Below, one piece after another: positions 8,399-18,896 of a stretch of DNA of 64,000 bases (position 1 is the first letter of the stretch; the number at the start of each line of letters is the position of its first letter). The notes under the pieces are model-generated. The model saw only the letters and a list, made by a program, of their open reading frames with translations. It was not told the origin of the DNA and did not search any database. The position numbers and the translations under genes are program-made. The stretch is taken from assembly GCA_035533475.1 (NCBI GenBank), contig DATLTS010000066.1:1-64000 (forward strand). Direction: 5' to 3'. The DNA comes from Mycobacteriales bacterium. GTDB lineage: Bacteria > Actinomycetota > Actinomycetes > DATLTS01.

Positions 8399-9128
8399 CC
8401 GTCACCCGCCCGCGGCCCAGCGTGGAGACGACGAGGGCGGTGATCGCGGCGTAGCAGCCGACGAGCACCGGGATCGCCAGGTCGGAGCCGGGCCAGTGCA
8501 CGCCCAGCCCCTCCCCGCTCCAGAAGGTGCCGAACGAGACGAGCATTAGGCCCACACTCATTTTCATGGCGTTCTCCGGGACCCCTGCCAATTGCCGGGC
8601 GAGCACCGCACCCACCGCGGCGACGAGGACGACGGCGGCCCCCGCGGACAGTGCGGCAAGCCCGATGTGGCCGCCGGTCGTGCCGAGGGTGATCACGATG
8701 ACGACCACCTCGAGCCCCTCGAGGAATACCCCCTTGAACGCCACCGTGAACCCCACCGCATCGCGTCCAGGACGGCGGCCGGCGGCGGACAGCTCGGCCA
8801 CCTGCGCAGCGAAGATCGCGTCCTCGTCGTGCTTGGGCTTGTACCCGCTCGCCCGCAGCACGGCCTTGCGCAGCCACTGGAGACCGAAGATGAGCAGGAT
8901 GGCACCGACGACGAGGCGCAGCGCGGACAGCGGCACGTAGTGCACGATCGCCGGGCCGGCCGCGGCGACGAGCGCAGCCAGGACGAGCAGCGCGGCACCC
9001 AGCCCCTCGAACGCGGTGCGCCACCCCCGGGTGAGCCCGACGGCGAGCACGATGGTGAGGGCCTCGACCATCTCCACCGCGCTGGCGAGGAACACCGCGA
9101 CGACGAGAACTACGGTCGCGGAGTTCAC
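8382..9128 (-). CDS. COG4280-type polytopic membrane protein (transporter-like)
   Basis: A 248-residue protein with about seven membrane segments in two halves, each with an acidic membrane motif: VEMVEALTIVLAVG near residue 17 and FLEGLEVVVIVITLG near 132. Internally repeated acidic E-x-x-E motifs of this kind occur in FTR1-like and other cation transporters, so metal-ion transport is a reasonable guess, but no substrate can be named. A cytoplasmic loop (about 90-115) is rich in charged residues. The GTG start is six bases after a TAGGCT -10-like element, suggesting a leaderless mRNA divergent from rarA. Confidence 0.75.
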   Translation of the reverse strand: MNSATVVLVVAVFLASAVEMVEALTIVLAVGLTRGWRTAFEGLGAALLVLAALVAAAGPAIVHYVPLSALRLVVGAILLIFGLQWLRKAVLRASGYKPKHDEDAIFAAQVAELSAAGRRPGRDAVGFTVAFKGVFLEGLEVVVIVITLGTTGGHIGLAALSAGAAVVLVAAVGAVLARQLAGVPENAMKMSVGLMLVSFGTFWSGEGLGVHWPGSDLAIPVLVGCYAAITALVVSTLGRGRVTDVRPA

Positions 9129-9134
9129 CGGCTC

Positions 9135-9159
9135 AGCCTAGACAACCCCGGCGTAGGGT
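9135..9159. promoter_or_regulatory. Divergent -10 elements of two leaderless transcripts
   Basis: On the plus strand TAGGGT (9154-9159) is six bases before the rarA ATG. On the minus strand TAGGCT (9140-9135) is six bases before the COG4280 GTG. Both fit the actinobacterial TANNNT plus 6-7 base pattern of leaderless genes. The whole intergenic gap is 37 bases, so the two RNA polymerase footprints would overlap. Confidence 0.55.
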
Positions 9160-9165
9160 CGACCG

Positions 9166-10494
9166 ATGGCCGAGAGCCTGTTCGAGATGTCGGCGCGCCA
9201 GGCCGAGGACGCGGGCGCGCCGCTCGCCGTCCGGATGCGCCCGGCGAGCCTCGACGAGGTCGTCGGGCAGGATCATCTGCTCGCTGCCGGGGCCCCGCTG
9301 CGCCGGTTGGTCGAAGGCGGAGCCAGTGGGGCGCTGATCCTCTGGGGCCCGCCCGGCTCCGGCAAGACGACCCTCGCCATGCTCGTCGCGGCGGCCGCGG
9401 GACGGCGCTTCCGACAGCTCTCCGCGGTCGACGCCGGGGTCAAGGACGTCCGGGAGGCGGTCGTTGCGGCCCGGTCCGACCGTGGCCTGCACGGCGTGTC
9501 CACCGTGCTGTTCATCGACGAGGTGCACCGGTTCTCCAAGGCGCAGCAGGATGCGCTGCTCGGCCCGGTCGAGCGCGGTTGGGTCACCCTGATCGCGGCC
9601 ACCACGGAGAATCCGTTCTTCTCGGTGATCGCCCCGTTGATGTCCAGGTCCCTGCTACTAACGCTCCATCCCCTCAACGACGCCGATCTCCGCCTCCTCA
9701 TTCGTAGAGCACTTGCTGACCCGAGGGGTCTCGCCGACGCGGTGAGCCTCGACCCGGACGCGGAGGAGCACCTGCTCCGGATGGCCGCCGGGGACGCCAG
9801 GCGTGCGCTGACCGCGCTGGAAGCCGGCGCGGAGTCCGCCCGGGCCGCCGGGATGGCGGCGGTCGACCTGGCCACCCTCGAGGCAGCCGTCGACCGGGCG
9901 GCGCTGCGCTACGACCGGGACGGCGATTCGCACTACGACGTGGCGAGCGCCTTGATCAAGAGCATCCGCGGCGGGGACGTCGACGCGGCCCTGCACTACC
10001 TGGCGCGGATGCTCGAGGCCGGGGAGGATCCCAGGTTCGTCGCCCGGCGGCTGGTCATCCTGGCCAGCGAGGACGTCGGGCTGGCCGACCCGTCGGCCCT
10101 TCAGGTCGCCGTCGCGGCGGCGCAGGCGCTGGAGCTGATCGGTTTGCCGGAGGCCCGGATCAACCTGGCGCAGGCAACGATCCACCTGGCCCTGGCCCCG
10201 AAGTCCAACGCGGTGGTCAGGGCGATCGACGCGGCTTCGGCGGATGTGCGGGCCGGGCTGGTCGGGCCGGTGCCGACGCATCTGCGCGACGGGCACTACC
10301 GGTCGGCGGAGCGCCTGCAGCACGGGGCCGGGTACCGATATCCTCACGACTTCCCGGGCGGTGTCGTGGCGCAGCAGTACGCGCCGGACGCCGTCACCGG
10401 CCGGGAGTACTACCAACCGACCGATCGGGGCGGCGAGCCGGCCGCCCGCCTCCGGATCGCCGAGTTGCGGGCGGCGCTGCGCGGCCCGGACTAG
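9166..10494 (+). CDS. rarA: Replication-associated recombination protein A (AAA+ ATPase)
   Basis: A 442-residue AAA+ protein of the RarA/MgsA/WRNIP1 family, which acts at stalled replication forks. Walker [10 protein letters not shown] is near residues 61-69, Walker [11 protein letters not shown] near 113-122, sensor 1 AATTENPFF near 145-153, and the family C-terminal domain includes SEDVGLADP and YPHDFPGG. The length is normal for the family. It precedes the DUF948-alaS group, as in other actinobacteria. Confidence 0.95.
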   Translation: MAESLFEMSARQAEDAGAPLAVRMRPASLDEVVGQDHLLAAGAPLRRLVEGGASGALILWGPPGSGKTTLAMLVAAAAGRRFRQLSAVDAGVKDVREAVVAARSDRGLHGVSTVLFIDEVHRFSKAQQDALLGPVERGWVTLIAATTENPFFSVIAPLMSRSLLLTLHPLNDADLRLLIRRALADPRGLADAVSLDPDAEEHLLRMAAGDARRALTALEAGAESARAAGMAAVDLATLEAAVDRAALRYDRDGDSHYDVASALIKSIRGGDVDAALHYLARMLEAGEDPRFVARRLVILASEDVGLADPSALQVAVAAAQALELIGLPEARINLAQATIHLALAPKSNAVVRAIDAASADVRAGLVGPVPTHLRDGHYRSAERLQHGAGYRYPHDFPGGVVAQQYAPDAVTGREYYQPTDRGGEPAARLRIAELRAALRGPD

Positions 10495-10506
10495 GAGAGG
10501 GGACCC

Positions 10507-10935
10507 ATGCTCAGCGGAGGACAGGTTGCCGCCCTCATCGTCGCCGTGGCCTGGGCCGTCCTGGTCTGCTTCCTCAGCTACGTCCTGGTCAAGCTGGGCA
10601 AGGTGATCGGCGCGGCCGGGGGCCTGGTCCGCGGGGTCACCGACGAGACCGTCCCGCTGATCGCCGAGATGAAGCTGACCGTCGGCCAGGTGAACACCGA
10701 ACTCGGCCGGGTGGACTCGATCACCGAGCATGTCCAGGAGATCTCCGGCAATGTCTCGGCGATGACGTCGCTGGTCTCTGCCACCGTGGGCAGCCCGATC
10801 ATCAAGGTCGCCGCCTTCTCCTACGGGGTGCGCCGGGCGATCGGGGATCGGAACCGGGCCGACGTCGAGAAGCGGGTCAAGGACGAGCTCAAGGCTCAGC
10901 GGGCCGCCCGGCGCCGGGCCAAGCGGGACGGCTGA
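10507..10935 (+). CDS. DUF948-domain protein
   Basis: A 142-residue protein with one N-terminal membrane segment (about residues 8-30), a heptad-rich helical region typical of DUF948 (about 35-90), and a basic Lys/Arg-rich tail. A GGAGAGGGGACCC run lies upstream of the ATG. Genes of this family regularly lie between rarA and alaS in actinobacteria; the function is unknown, perhaps an envelope scaffold. Confidence 0.85.
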   Translation: MLSGGQVAALIVAVAWAVLVCFLSYVLVKLGKVIGAAGGLVRGVTDETVPLIAEMKLTVGQVNTELGRVDSITEHVQEISGNVSAMTSLVSATVGSPIIKVAAFSYGVRRAIGDRNRADVEKRVKDELKAQRAARRRAKRDG

Positions 10936-10939
10936 CGGC

Positions 10940-11169
10940 GTGCGCCGGGTCTTCTGGCTCGCGCTTGGCGCGACCGTGGGTGTCCTCGTCGTCCGTCGGG
11001 TCGGCCGGGTCGCGAACGCCTGGACGCCGGCCGGCCTGACCGAACGGGCCGGTGGGCTCGGCCAGCGGGTGAGCGGCTTCTTCGACGAGGTTGCTGCCGC
11101 GGCAGCCGAGCGGGAGGCCGAGTTGCGTTCGGCGCTCGGGGTCGACGGTCGGCCCGACGAGGTGGCCTG

Positions 11170-11170
<1 letters not shown>
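10940..11170 (+). CDS. Small membrane-anchored protein upstream of alaS
   Basis: A 76-residue product starting at GTG 10940, four bases after the DUF948 gene. It has a hydrophobic N-terminus (about residues 4-20) and a helical, Glu/Ala-rich C-terminus. Its stop overlaps the alaS start by one base (TGATG). The conserved position between DUF948 and alaS supports it as a real gene; the function is not known. Confidence 0.75.
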
Positions 11171-13841
<2,671 letters not shown>

Positions 13842-13845
<4 letters not shown>

Positions 13846-14303
13846 GACGCGGCATGCGACTCGGCATCGACGTGGGCACCGTGCGGGTCGGCGTGGCCGG
13901 CTGCGATCCGGGCGGCGTGCTCGCCGCGCCGGTGGCGGTGCTGCGCCGCGATCGGGCCGGAGCCGAGCTCGAAGAGCTGCGCCGGCTGGTGGTCGAGCGG
14001 GACTGCGTCGAGGTCGTCGTCGGCCTGCCGCGCAGCCTGTCCGGCCGGGCCGGCCCGGCCGAGCGGGCCGCCCGCGCCTACGCCGCCGGCCTGGCCGGGG
14101 TGCTCGCCCCGATCCCGGTCCGGCTGGTCGACGAGCGGCTCAGCACGGTCCAGGCGACCGCCGGCCTCGCCGCCGCCGGGGTCCGCGGCCGGCGCGCCCG
14201 GGCCCGGGTGGACGCCGCGGCGGCCACCGTGATCCTCCAGGCCGCCCTGGACGCGGAGCGGCGTACCGGGCGGCCGCCGGGGGAGCTGGCCGGCGATGCC
14301 TGA
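13842..14303 (+). CDS. ruvX: Holliday-junction resolvase-like / pre-16S rRNA nuclease YqgF
   Basis: A 153-residue RNase H-fold protein. It has the [14 protein letters not shown] first strand with its catalytic Asp, [12 protein letters not shown] in the middle and DERLSTVQA near residue 97. The GTG at 13842 overlaps the alaS stop (GTGA); the ATG four codons later would also give a normal N-terminus. In E. coli the family trims pre-16S rRNA. The alaS-ruvX-mltG-aroE order is conserved. Confidence 0.93.
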
Positions 14304-15408
14304 CCGCGGGCTCGCCGCCATCGGGTTCGACCACGGAGACATGCCCGGGCCGCCGACTCCCCGACCGCGACGGCGCCTCGCCGCCCCGCTCGCCCTCGGG
14401 GTGGCCATCGTGCTCATCGTGTCGCTGTCCGCGGTCGGTCTGGCGGCCGGCGTGCACGGCCTGTCGCACCTGTTCGGCACCCCGGACTACTCCGGCGCGG
14501 GATACGGCCGGGTCGTCGTCGCGGTCGTCTCGGGGGAGACGGCCACCCAGATCGGCCAGGCGCTGGACGCCGACGGGGTGGTCGCCAGCGTGCAGGCGTT
14601 CACCGATGCGGCCAACAACGACCCGCGCTCCCGGTTGATCGCACCCGGGTACTACCTGCTGCACAAGCATATGAAGGCGAGCCTCGCCCTCGACCTGCTG
14701 CTCGCGCCGGGTTCCGCCGTCGGCCGGGTGATCATCCCGGAGGGTTTCACCGTCGCGGAGATCCTCGCCCGGCTCGCGGCCCGGACTTCGATCAGCCGGG
14801 CCGCCCTCGCCGCCGCCGCCGCCGACCCGTCGGCGCTCGGGCTGCCCGGCTACTCCGGCGGCCGGCTCGAAGGTTTCTGCTTCCCGGCGACCTACGACTT
14901 CCCACCGGGGACCACCGCGACGGCCGCGTTGAGAGCGATGGTGGCGAAGTTCACCGCGGTCGCCGCCCAGCTCGAACTGACCACCGGTGCGGCGCGGCTC
15001 GGCCAGTCGCCCTACACGGTGCTGAGCATCGCCTCGATCGTCCAGCGGGAAGGTTTCAAGGCAGCCGACCTGCCGAAGATCGCCCGGGTCTTCGACAACC
15101 GGCTGGCCCGTGGGATGCCGCTGCAGAGCGACGCGACGCTCTACTACGTGCTCGGCCCGAACCACGGTCCGCTCACCGCCGTGGACCTGACCGACGCCAG
15201 CCCCTACAACACGAGAATCCACGCCGGGCTGCCCCCGACGCCGATCGCGAATCCGGGCACGGCCGCGCTCCAAGCGGCGCTGGATCCCGCCCCCGGCCCG
15301 TGGCTGTACTTCACCACCATGGACAAGGCGGGGGATACGGCGTTCGAGACGACGTACGCCCAGCACGAGCAGGATGCGGCGATCGCGGCCAGCCGCGGCA
15401 TCCACTGA
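14296..15408 (+). CDS. mltG: Endolytic murein transglycosylase MltG (YceG-like)
   Basis: A 370-residue protein with a cytoplasmic N-terminus, one membrane anchor (about residues 32-54) and a periplasm-facing YceG domain. Family motifs are the EGFTVAEIL segment near 150 and SIVQREGF near 250, whose Glu is the expected catalytic acid, followed by FDNRLARGMPLQSDATLYY. It cleaves nascent glycan strands and sets their length. It overlaps ruvX by eight bases. Confidence 0.95.
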   Translation: MPDRGLAAIGFDHGDMPGPPTPRPRRRLAAPLALGVAIVLIVSLSAVGLAAGVHGLSHLFGTPDYSGAGYGRVVVAVVSGETATQIGQALDADGVVASVQAFTDAANNDPRSRLIAPGYYLLHKHMKASLALDLLLAPGSAVGRVIIPEGFTVAEILARLAARTSISRAALAAAAADPSALGLPGYSGGRLEGFCFPATYDFPPGTTATAALRAMVAKFTAVAAQLELTTGAARLGQSPYTVLSIASIVQREGFKAADLPKIARVFDNRLARGMPLQSDATLYYVLGPNHGPLTAVDLTDASPYNTRIHAGLPPTPIANPGTAALQAALDPAPGPWLYFTTMDKAGDTAFETTYAQHEQDAAIAASRGIH

Positions 15409-16220
15409 CCCGATCCGCGGCCGCCGTGCTCGGCCGCCCCATCGCGCACTCGCTGTCGCCGGTGCTGCACCGGGCCGCCTACGCCGCGCTCGGTCTGGGC
15501 TGGACCTATCGCGCCGTCGACTGCGGCGTCGTCGAGCTGCCGGCAACCCTGCACCGGCTGGCCGCCGACCATGCCGGCGTCTCGCTCACCAAGCCGCTGA
15601 AGCTGGCCGCGGCCGGTCTGGTCGGCTCGTCGGATCCGATCGCGGCGGAGGTCGGGGCGGTGAACACGATCGTCTTCAACGGCGCGGAGCCGTCGGCCTG
15701 GATCGGCTACAACACCGACGTCGCCGGCGTCGTCGCCGCGGTGCGCGAGACCGGCGTCGAGGTGACCGGCGCCCCGGCGCTGGTGCTCGGCGCGGGTGGC
15801 GCCGCCCGGGCGGCCGTGACGGCCCTGATCCGGCTCGGGGCAGACCCGATCACGGTGTGCGCCCGCCGGATGGAGGCAGCCGTCGAGGTCGCAGCCTTGG
15901 GCGGGGCCGCCGCGGGCTGGGCGGCGGCGCCGCGGCTGGTGACCGGCGCGCGTCTGGTCGTCTCGACCGTGCCACCGGCCGCGGCGGAGGAGCTGGCCGG
16001 GGCGGGCTGGCCGGCGAGCGCTGCGGTCGTCGACGTCATCTACCAGGGTTGGCCGACCGGGCTCGGCCGGCTGGCCGGGGCCGCCGGTGCGCCAGTGGTG
16101 GGCGGCCTGGCCATGCTCGTCGCCCAGGCGGCGGAGGCGGTCCGGCTGATGACCGGCCGGGAACCGCCGGTGGCGGCGATGCGGGAGGCCGGGGAGCGTG
16201 CGCTCAGCAGCAAGCACTGA
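15405..16220 (+). CDS. aroE: Shikimate dehydrogenase
   Basis: Catalyses NADPH-dependent reduction of 3-dehydroshikimate. Motifs are VLGRPIAHSLSPVLH (shikimate site Ser), SLTKPLK with the catalytic Lys, NTIVFNG, NTDVAG and the nucleotide loop LVLGAGGAARA. The start is uncertain. A CTG at 15405 overlapping the mltG stop gives the expected N-terminus (TRSAAAVLG). The GTG at 15426 would remove part of the first strand, and a GTG at 15300 adds 35 unrelated residues. I chose 15405 on homology. The protein is 271 residues from there. Confidence 0.9.
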   Translation: MTRSAAAVLGRPIAHSLSPVLHRAAYAALGLGWTYRAVDCGVVELPATLHRLAADHAGVSLTKPLKLAAAGLVGSSDPIAAEVGAVNTIVFNGAEPSAWIGYNTDVAGVVAAVRETGVEVTGAPALVLGAGGAARAAVTALIRLGADPITVCARRMEAAVEVAALGGAAAGWAAAPRLVTGARLVVSTVPPAAAEELAGAGWPASAAVVDVIYQGWPTGLGRLAGAAGAPVVGGLAMLVAQAAEAVRLMTGREPPVAAMREAGERALSSKH

Positions 16221-16284
16221 TTTCTGGTGCGCCGGGACGCCTGCGGTCTCGCATCCGGTTTGACATGGGCGGTGACTCCGTAGC

Positions 16285-16485
16285 ATGCCGTCATTACGTC
16301 TACCATACGTAAGGACATGGGAGTCGGGTGAGCGAAGCAGCGGCCCCGAGTCCGACTTCCCCCGCTGGCTCGATCAGGCCGAGCCGGCGCTCGGTGGCTT
16401 CACCCGTCGGCACGCCCTCGAACATGGCCTCATCCCCACGGTTGAGGCGGCACTGGCCAAAGAATTGACCGCGGGCTCAGCTTGA
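16285..16485 (+). CDS. Possible small protein downstream of aroE
   Basis: A 66-residue open frame with fairly GC-rich third positions in its second half and no recognisable domain. A GTG-initiated alternative frame starts at 16328. A 19-base inverted repeat (TTACGT and ACGTAA arms with a 7-base centre) lies at its 5' end and resembles a small operator. This could be a remnant of a mobile or toxin-antitoxin locus, since the next genes are of that type. The gap 16221-16529 otherwise shows nothing. Confidence 0.25.
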   Translation: MPSLRLPYVRTWESGERSSGPESDFPRWLDQAEPALGGFTRRHALEHGLIPTVEAALAKELTAGSA

Positions 16486-16529
16486 CAAGAATCGCCATGG
16501 GGGAGGCCGGGATTCTCCGGCGCCGGACG

Positions 16530-16859
16530 CTACGCGCTTGCAACGTAACGCCGCAAGGCCTCGCGAGCGACCTCTGAGACGTCTCGATTTTGGCGCCGCG
16601 CCAGATCCTTGAGCTGATCTGCGAGTTCGTCCTCAACCCGGATACCCAGCCGTCGAGCCGGACCCTTCCGCGCGCTCAGCGGCGGCCGGCCGACGCGCCG
16701 CCGCTTGGCCGTGCCAAGGTCGTATCCGGCTTCCGCCTCCGCGGCCAACGCGCCGAGCACCTCGGGGCTCAGTTCGTCGCCGCCCTTCGACCGCAGTTGC
16801 CGAAGCGGCACCTGGTCGCTGCCCGCGGCGGCGCCTGCCCGTGCGTCTACCTTCGCCAC
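16530..16859 (-). CDS. Ribbon-helix-helix-type antitoxin
   Basis: A 109-residue protein. The C-terminal 45 residues look like a CopG/Arc-type ribbon-helix-helix motif (RRLGIRVEDELADQLKDLA followed by a helix ending in RRYVASA). The middle holds a basic RRRVGRPPLSARKG stretch, and the N-terminus is flexible. The GTG start overlaps the upstream toxin frame by 13 bases, so the two are translationally coupled in toxin-first order. It probably represses its own promoter as a dimer. Confidence 0.7.
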   Translation of the reverse strand: MAKVDARAGAAAGSDQVPLRQLRSKGGDELSPEVLGALAAEAEAGYDLGTAKRRRVGRPPLSARKGPARRLGIRVEDELADQLKDLARRQNRDVSEVAREALRRYVASA

Positions 16860-17122
16860 CGTTGCGCCTCCTGGTACTCGAACCGATATTTCGTCCGCAG
16901 CCTCATGGCGTGAATTACCAGCACGCTGCCGTCGGGGACCTCGACTGCCATCACTTCCAGCGCAACCCCGTTCGGATCATCGCCGAGGTACACCAACCGA
17001 TCCGTTCGGGGGGCCGTAGCTCCGCGCTGAATGAAGATCAGCCCGCAGTGCTCGATCACGAACTGGATGCGAGACCGAGTTATCCGGTGCTTACGAGCCG
17101 ACCGGGCCTACCGGTAACGCAT
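16847..17122 (-). pseudogene. Toxin of a toxin-antitoxin pair, interrupted by an amber codon
   Basis: The frame begins ATG CGT TAC CGG and is cut by TAG at 17110-17108 (codon 5). It then continues open for 86 codons, including a conserved-looking ARKHRITRSRIQFVIEHCG segment and VYLGDDPNGVALEVMAVE. This body is open and gene-like on both sides of the only later start (GTG 17059), which has no ribosome site and would drop about 17 conserved-looking residues. The family appears to be a small RelE/BrnT-like actinobacterial toxin, an assignment from memory. The result is a probable inactivated toxin beside an intact antitoxin, unless the stop is suppressed or a sequencing error. Confidence 0.6.
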
Positions 17123-17127
17123 CGATC

Positions 17128-17156
17128 ATTATGTCCCACAAAATGAAGGAGCGCAA
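17128..17156 (-). promoter_or_regulatory. Sigma-70-type promoter of the toxin-antitoxin locus
   Basis: On the minus strand TTGCGC (-35) and CATAAT (-10) are separated by exactly 17 bases. The -10 ends five bases before the toxin ATG at 17122, so the mRNA would be leaderless. No operator symmetry is obvious. Confidence 0.55.
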
Positions 17157-17351
17157 GGTCAGGTCTGTGCCGGCAACAGGGGTGGATCCTGTCTGCGGGG
17201 ATGCTGCGATGGCGACGAGTGGACGCGACGAGTCGATTCGAGGGGACCACCGCTGGCAAGGACGAAGCAAGCTGGCGGCGTGACGATCAGCGCGGCCCTT
17301 GTCCCAGGGGCGAGCGCAGGAGGTGGCGATGATGCGGGCGGCCGGGGAGGC

Positions 17352-17702
17352 TCAGCAGCAGTCCGGGTCGATGACCCGGCACAGCGCACCGAGCGCTGGC
17401 CGGACCGCGCGGTAGTAGACGTTCATCCCGCGCCGCTCGCGCTCGACCAGCCCGGCGGCGAGCAGCTGCCCGAGATGGTGGCTGACGGTGGCGTCGGTGA
17501 GGCCCACCGCACCCGCCAGGTCGCCGTTGCACGCTTCCGGCCCGGTCAACAGGATCGACATCAGCCGGATTCGCACCGGATCGGCCAGCGCCTTGAGCCG
17601 CAGCGCCACCTGGAGCGCGGCGTCGTCCCCGGTGCGCTCCGCGCCGATCGGGGCGCAACAGACCGGCGATCGGACGTCGAGGACCGGCAGCGGCTTCGGC
17701 AC
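17352..17702 (-). CDS. arsR: ArsR/SmtB-family arsenical-responsive repressor
   Basis: A 116-residue winged-helix repressor (LKALADPVRIRLMSILL, then the recognition helix region TDATVSHHLGQLLAAGLVERERRG). The GTG at 17702 was chosen because GGGAGG lies about seven bases upstream; an earlier ATG lies inside the operator. From this start, Cys15-Cys16 and Cys58 match the three-Cys As(III) site known in Corynebacterium glutamicum ArsR1 (Cys15, Cys16, Cys55). A further pair of Cys ends the protein. It is divergent from arsI and the aquaporin, with a TTGAC-N4-GTCAA palindrome in between. The stretch 17157-17351 downstream has no convincing gene. Confidence 0.88.
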   Translation of the reverse strand: MPKPLPVLDVRSPVCCAPIGAERTGDDAALQVALRLKALADPVRIRLMSILLTGPEACNGDLAGAVGLTDATVSHHLGQLLAAGLVERERRGMNVYYRAVRPALGALCRVIDPDCC

Positions 17703-17722
17703 CCCCCGATCCTCCCACCTTC

Positions 17723-17736
17723 TTGACATACGTCAA
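17723..17736. promoter_or_regulatory. ArsR operator and -35 element
   Basis: A 14-base palindrome with arms TTGAC and GTCAA around ATAC lies between arsR and arsI. This is the typical half-site of actinobacterial ArsR proteins. The left arm plus A also reads as a TTGACA -35 for the arsI side, so repressor binding would block RNA polymerase directly. Confidence 0.75.
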
Positions 17737-17783
17737 GGTAACTGGAACGGTGACGTCCGAGACGTTCGTCGAAAGAGGTGGTC

Positions 17784-18191
17784 ATGTCCCGGCTTCAGCT
17801 GGCACTCAACGTCGATGACATCGAGGAGTCGGTGGCGTTCTATACCCGGCTCTTCGGCACCGAGCCGGCCAAGCGCCGCCCCGGGTACGCGAACTTCGCG
17901 ATCGCGGAGCCGCCGCTCAAGCTCGTGCTTCTGGAGAATCCCGGCCGCGGCGGATCGCTGAACCACCTGGGTGTCGAAGGGTCCAGCGCCGAGCTGGCGA
18001 CCCAGCTCGCCCGGCTGACCGAGCGGGGATTTCGTCCCGACGAGGAGCTGAACACCACCTGCTGCTACGCGGTGCAGGACAAGTTCTGGCTGACCGCACC
18101 GGACGGCGAGCGCTGGGAGCACTACACCGTGCTCGCCGACAGCGACCCCGCGCCGACGGTCGATGGAACGGCCTGCTGCGCCACCGGGTGA
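17784..18191 (+). CDS. arsI: ArsI-type glyoxalase-fold C-As lyase (CadI family)
   Basis: A 135-residue type I extradiol-dioxygenase/vicinal-oxygen-chelate protein. The expected Fe(II) ligands are in register with characterised ArsI: Gln5, His61 and Glu112. The As(III)-binding vicinal pair is present at Cys93-Cys94 (NTTCCYAVQ). A second Cys pair lies at the C-terminus. ArsI cleaves the C-As bond of methyl- and aryl-arsenicals. The ATG at 17784 follows an AAGAGG site. The stop overlaps the aquaporin start (GTGA). Cadmium-induced CadI is the closest alternative name. Confidence 0.85.
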   Translation: MSRLQLALNVDDIEESVAFYTRLFGTEPAKRRPGYANFAIAEPPLKLVLLENPGRGGSLNHLGVEGSSAELATQLARLTERGFRPDEELNTTCCYAVQDKFWLTAPDGERWEHYTVLADSDPAPTVDGTACCATG

Positions 18192-18868
18192 ATGGGTTCG
18201 CCCGCAAGGCGCTCGCCGAGTTCCTCGGCACCGCCCTGCTCGTCGCGACGGTCGTCGGCTCGGGAATCTTCGTCACCGGACTGACCGGGGACCCCGCGCT
18301 GCGGTTGCTGACCAACGCGCTGGTAACCGGCGCGATGCTCGTGGCGCTGATCGTCGCACTCGGTCCGGTGTCGGCCGCCTTCAATCCCTGGGTGACGCTG
18401 GCCGAACGGATCTTCGGGGCGATCCGCACCGGCGAGGCCGTCGGGTTCGCCGTCGCCCAGACCGTGGGCGGGATCGCCGGAACGGTGCTCGCGAACCTGA
18501 TGTTCTCCCGACCGGCGATCGCCATCTCCACCCACGCCCGGACCGGGAGCGGGCGGTGGCTGTCCGAGGGACTGACCACGTTCGGGCTGCTGCTCGTCGT
18601 GTTCGGCGTGGTCCGGTCCGGCCGCCGGGCCCACGTCGGCTACGCCGTCGGCTGCTACGTCACCGCCAGCTACTTCTTCGCGGCGACCGGCTTCTCCAAT
18701 GCCGCGGTCACGATCGCCCGGATGTTCTCCGACACGTTCGCCGGGATCGCGCCGCGGTCCGTGCCGGGGTTTCTCGTCGCTCAGCTGATCGGCACCGTGG
18801 CCGCGGTGGCCGCGGTCCGGGCCCTGTACCCGCAGGCCCGGGAGCTCGCCGTGGAGCTGACCCGGTAG
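18188..18868 (+). CDS. Aquaporin-family channel of the arsenic cassette
   Basis: A 226-residue MIP-family channel with six membrane helices. It probably conducts As(OH)3 or small neutral solutes, as AqpS does in other ars operons. The first half-helix motif reads FNPWVTL and the second reads SNAAVTIAR, so the canonical NPA pair is altered to NPW and NAA; loss of the second Pro is unusual. It is translationally coupled to arsI, and no ArsB/Acr3 pump or ArsC reductase is present in the window. Efflux through this channel may therefore be the detoxification route. Confidence 0.82.
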   Translation: MNGFARKALAEFLGTALLVATVVGSGIFVTGLTGDPALRLLTNALVTGAMLVALIVALGPVSAAFNPWVTLAERIFGAIRTGEAVGFAVAQTVGGIAGTVLANLMFSRPAIAISTHARTGSGRWLSEGLTTFGLLLVVFGVVRSGRRAHVGYAVGCYVTASYFFAATGFSNAAVTIARMFSDTFAGIAPRSVPGFLVAQLIGTVAAVAAVRALYPQARELAVELTR

Positions 18869-18884
18869 CCGGCGTTCGTTCTGG

Positions 18885-18890
18885 CATGCT
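18885..18890 (+). promoter_or_regulatory. Possible -10 of a leaderless CPBP transcript
   Basis: CATGCT lies six bases before the ATG at 18897, the spacing seen for other leaderless genes here. It departs from TANNNT at the first base, and no -35 is convincing. Confidence 0.3.
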
Positions 18891-18896
18891 GCCCGG

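Noticed and set aside
16328-16480. Antitoxin-like gene from GTG 16328
   Set aside because: The frame gives a Pro/Ser-rich product without a DNA-binding motif. The overlapping 16285 frame looks more protein-like, and even that is weak.
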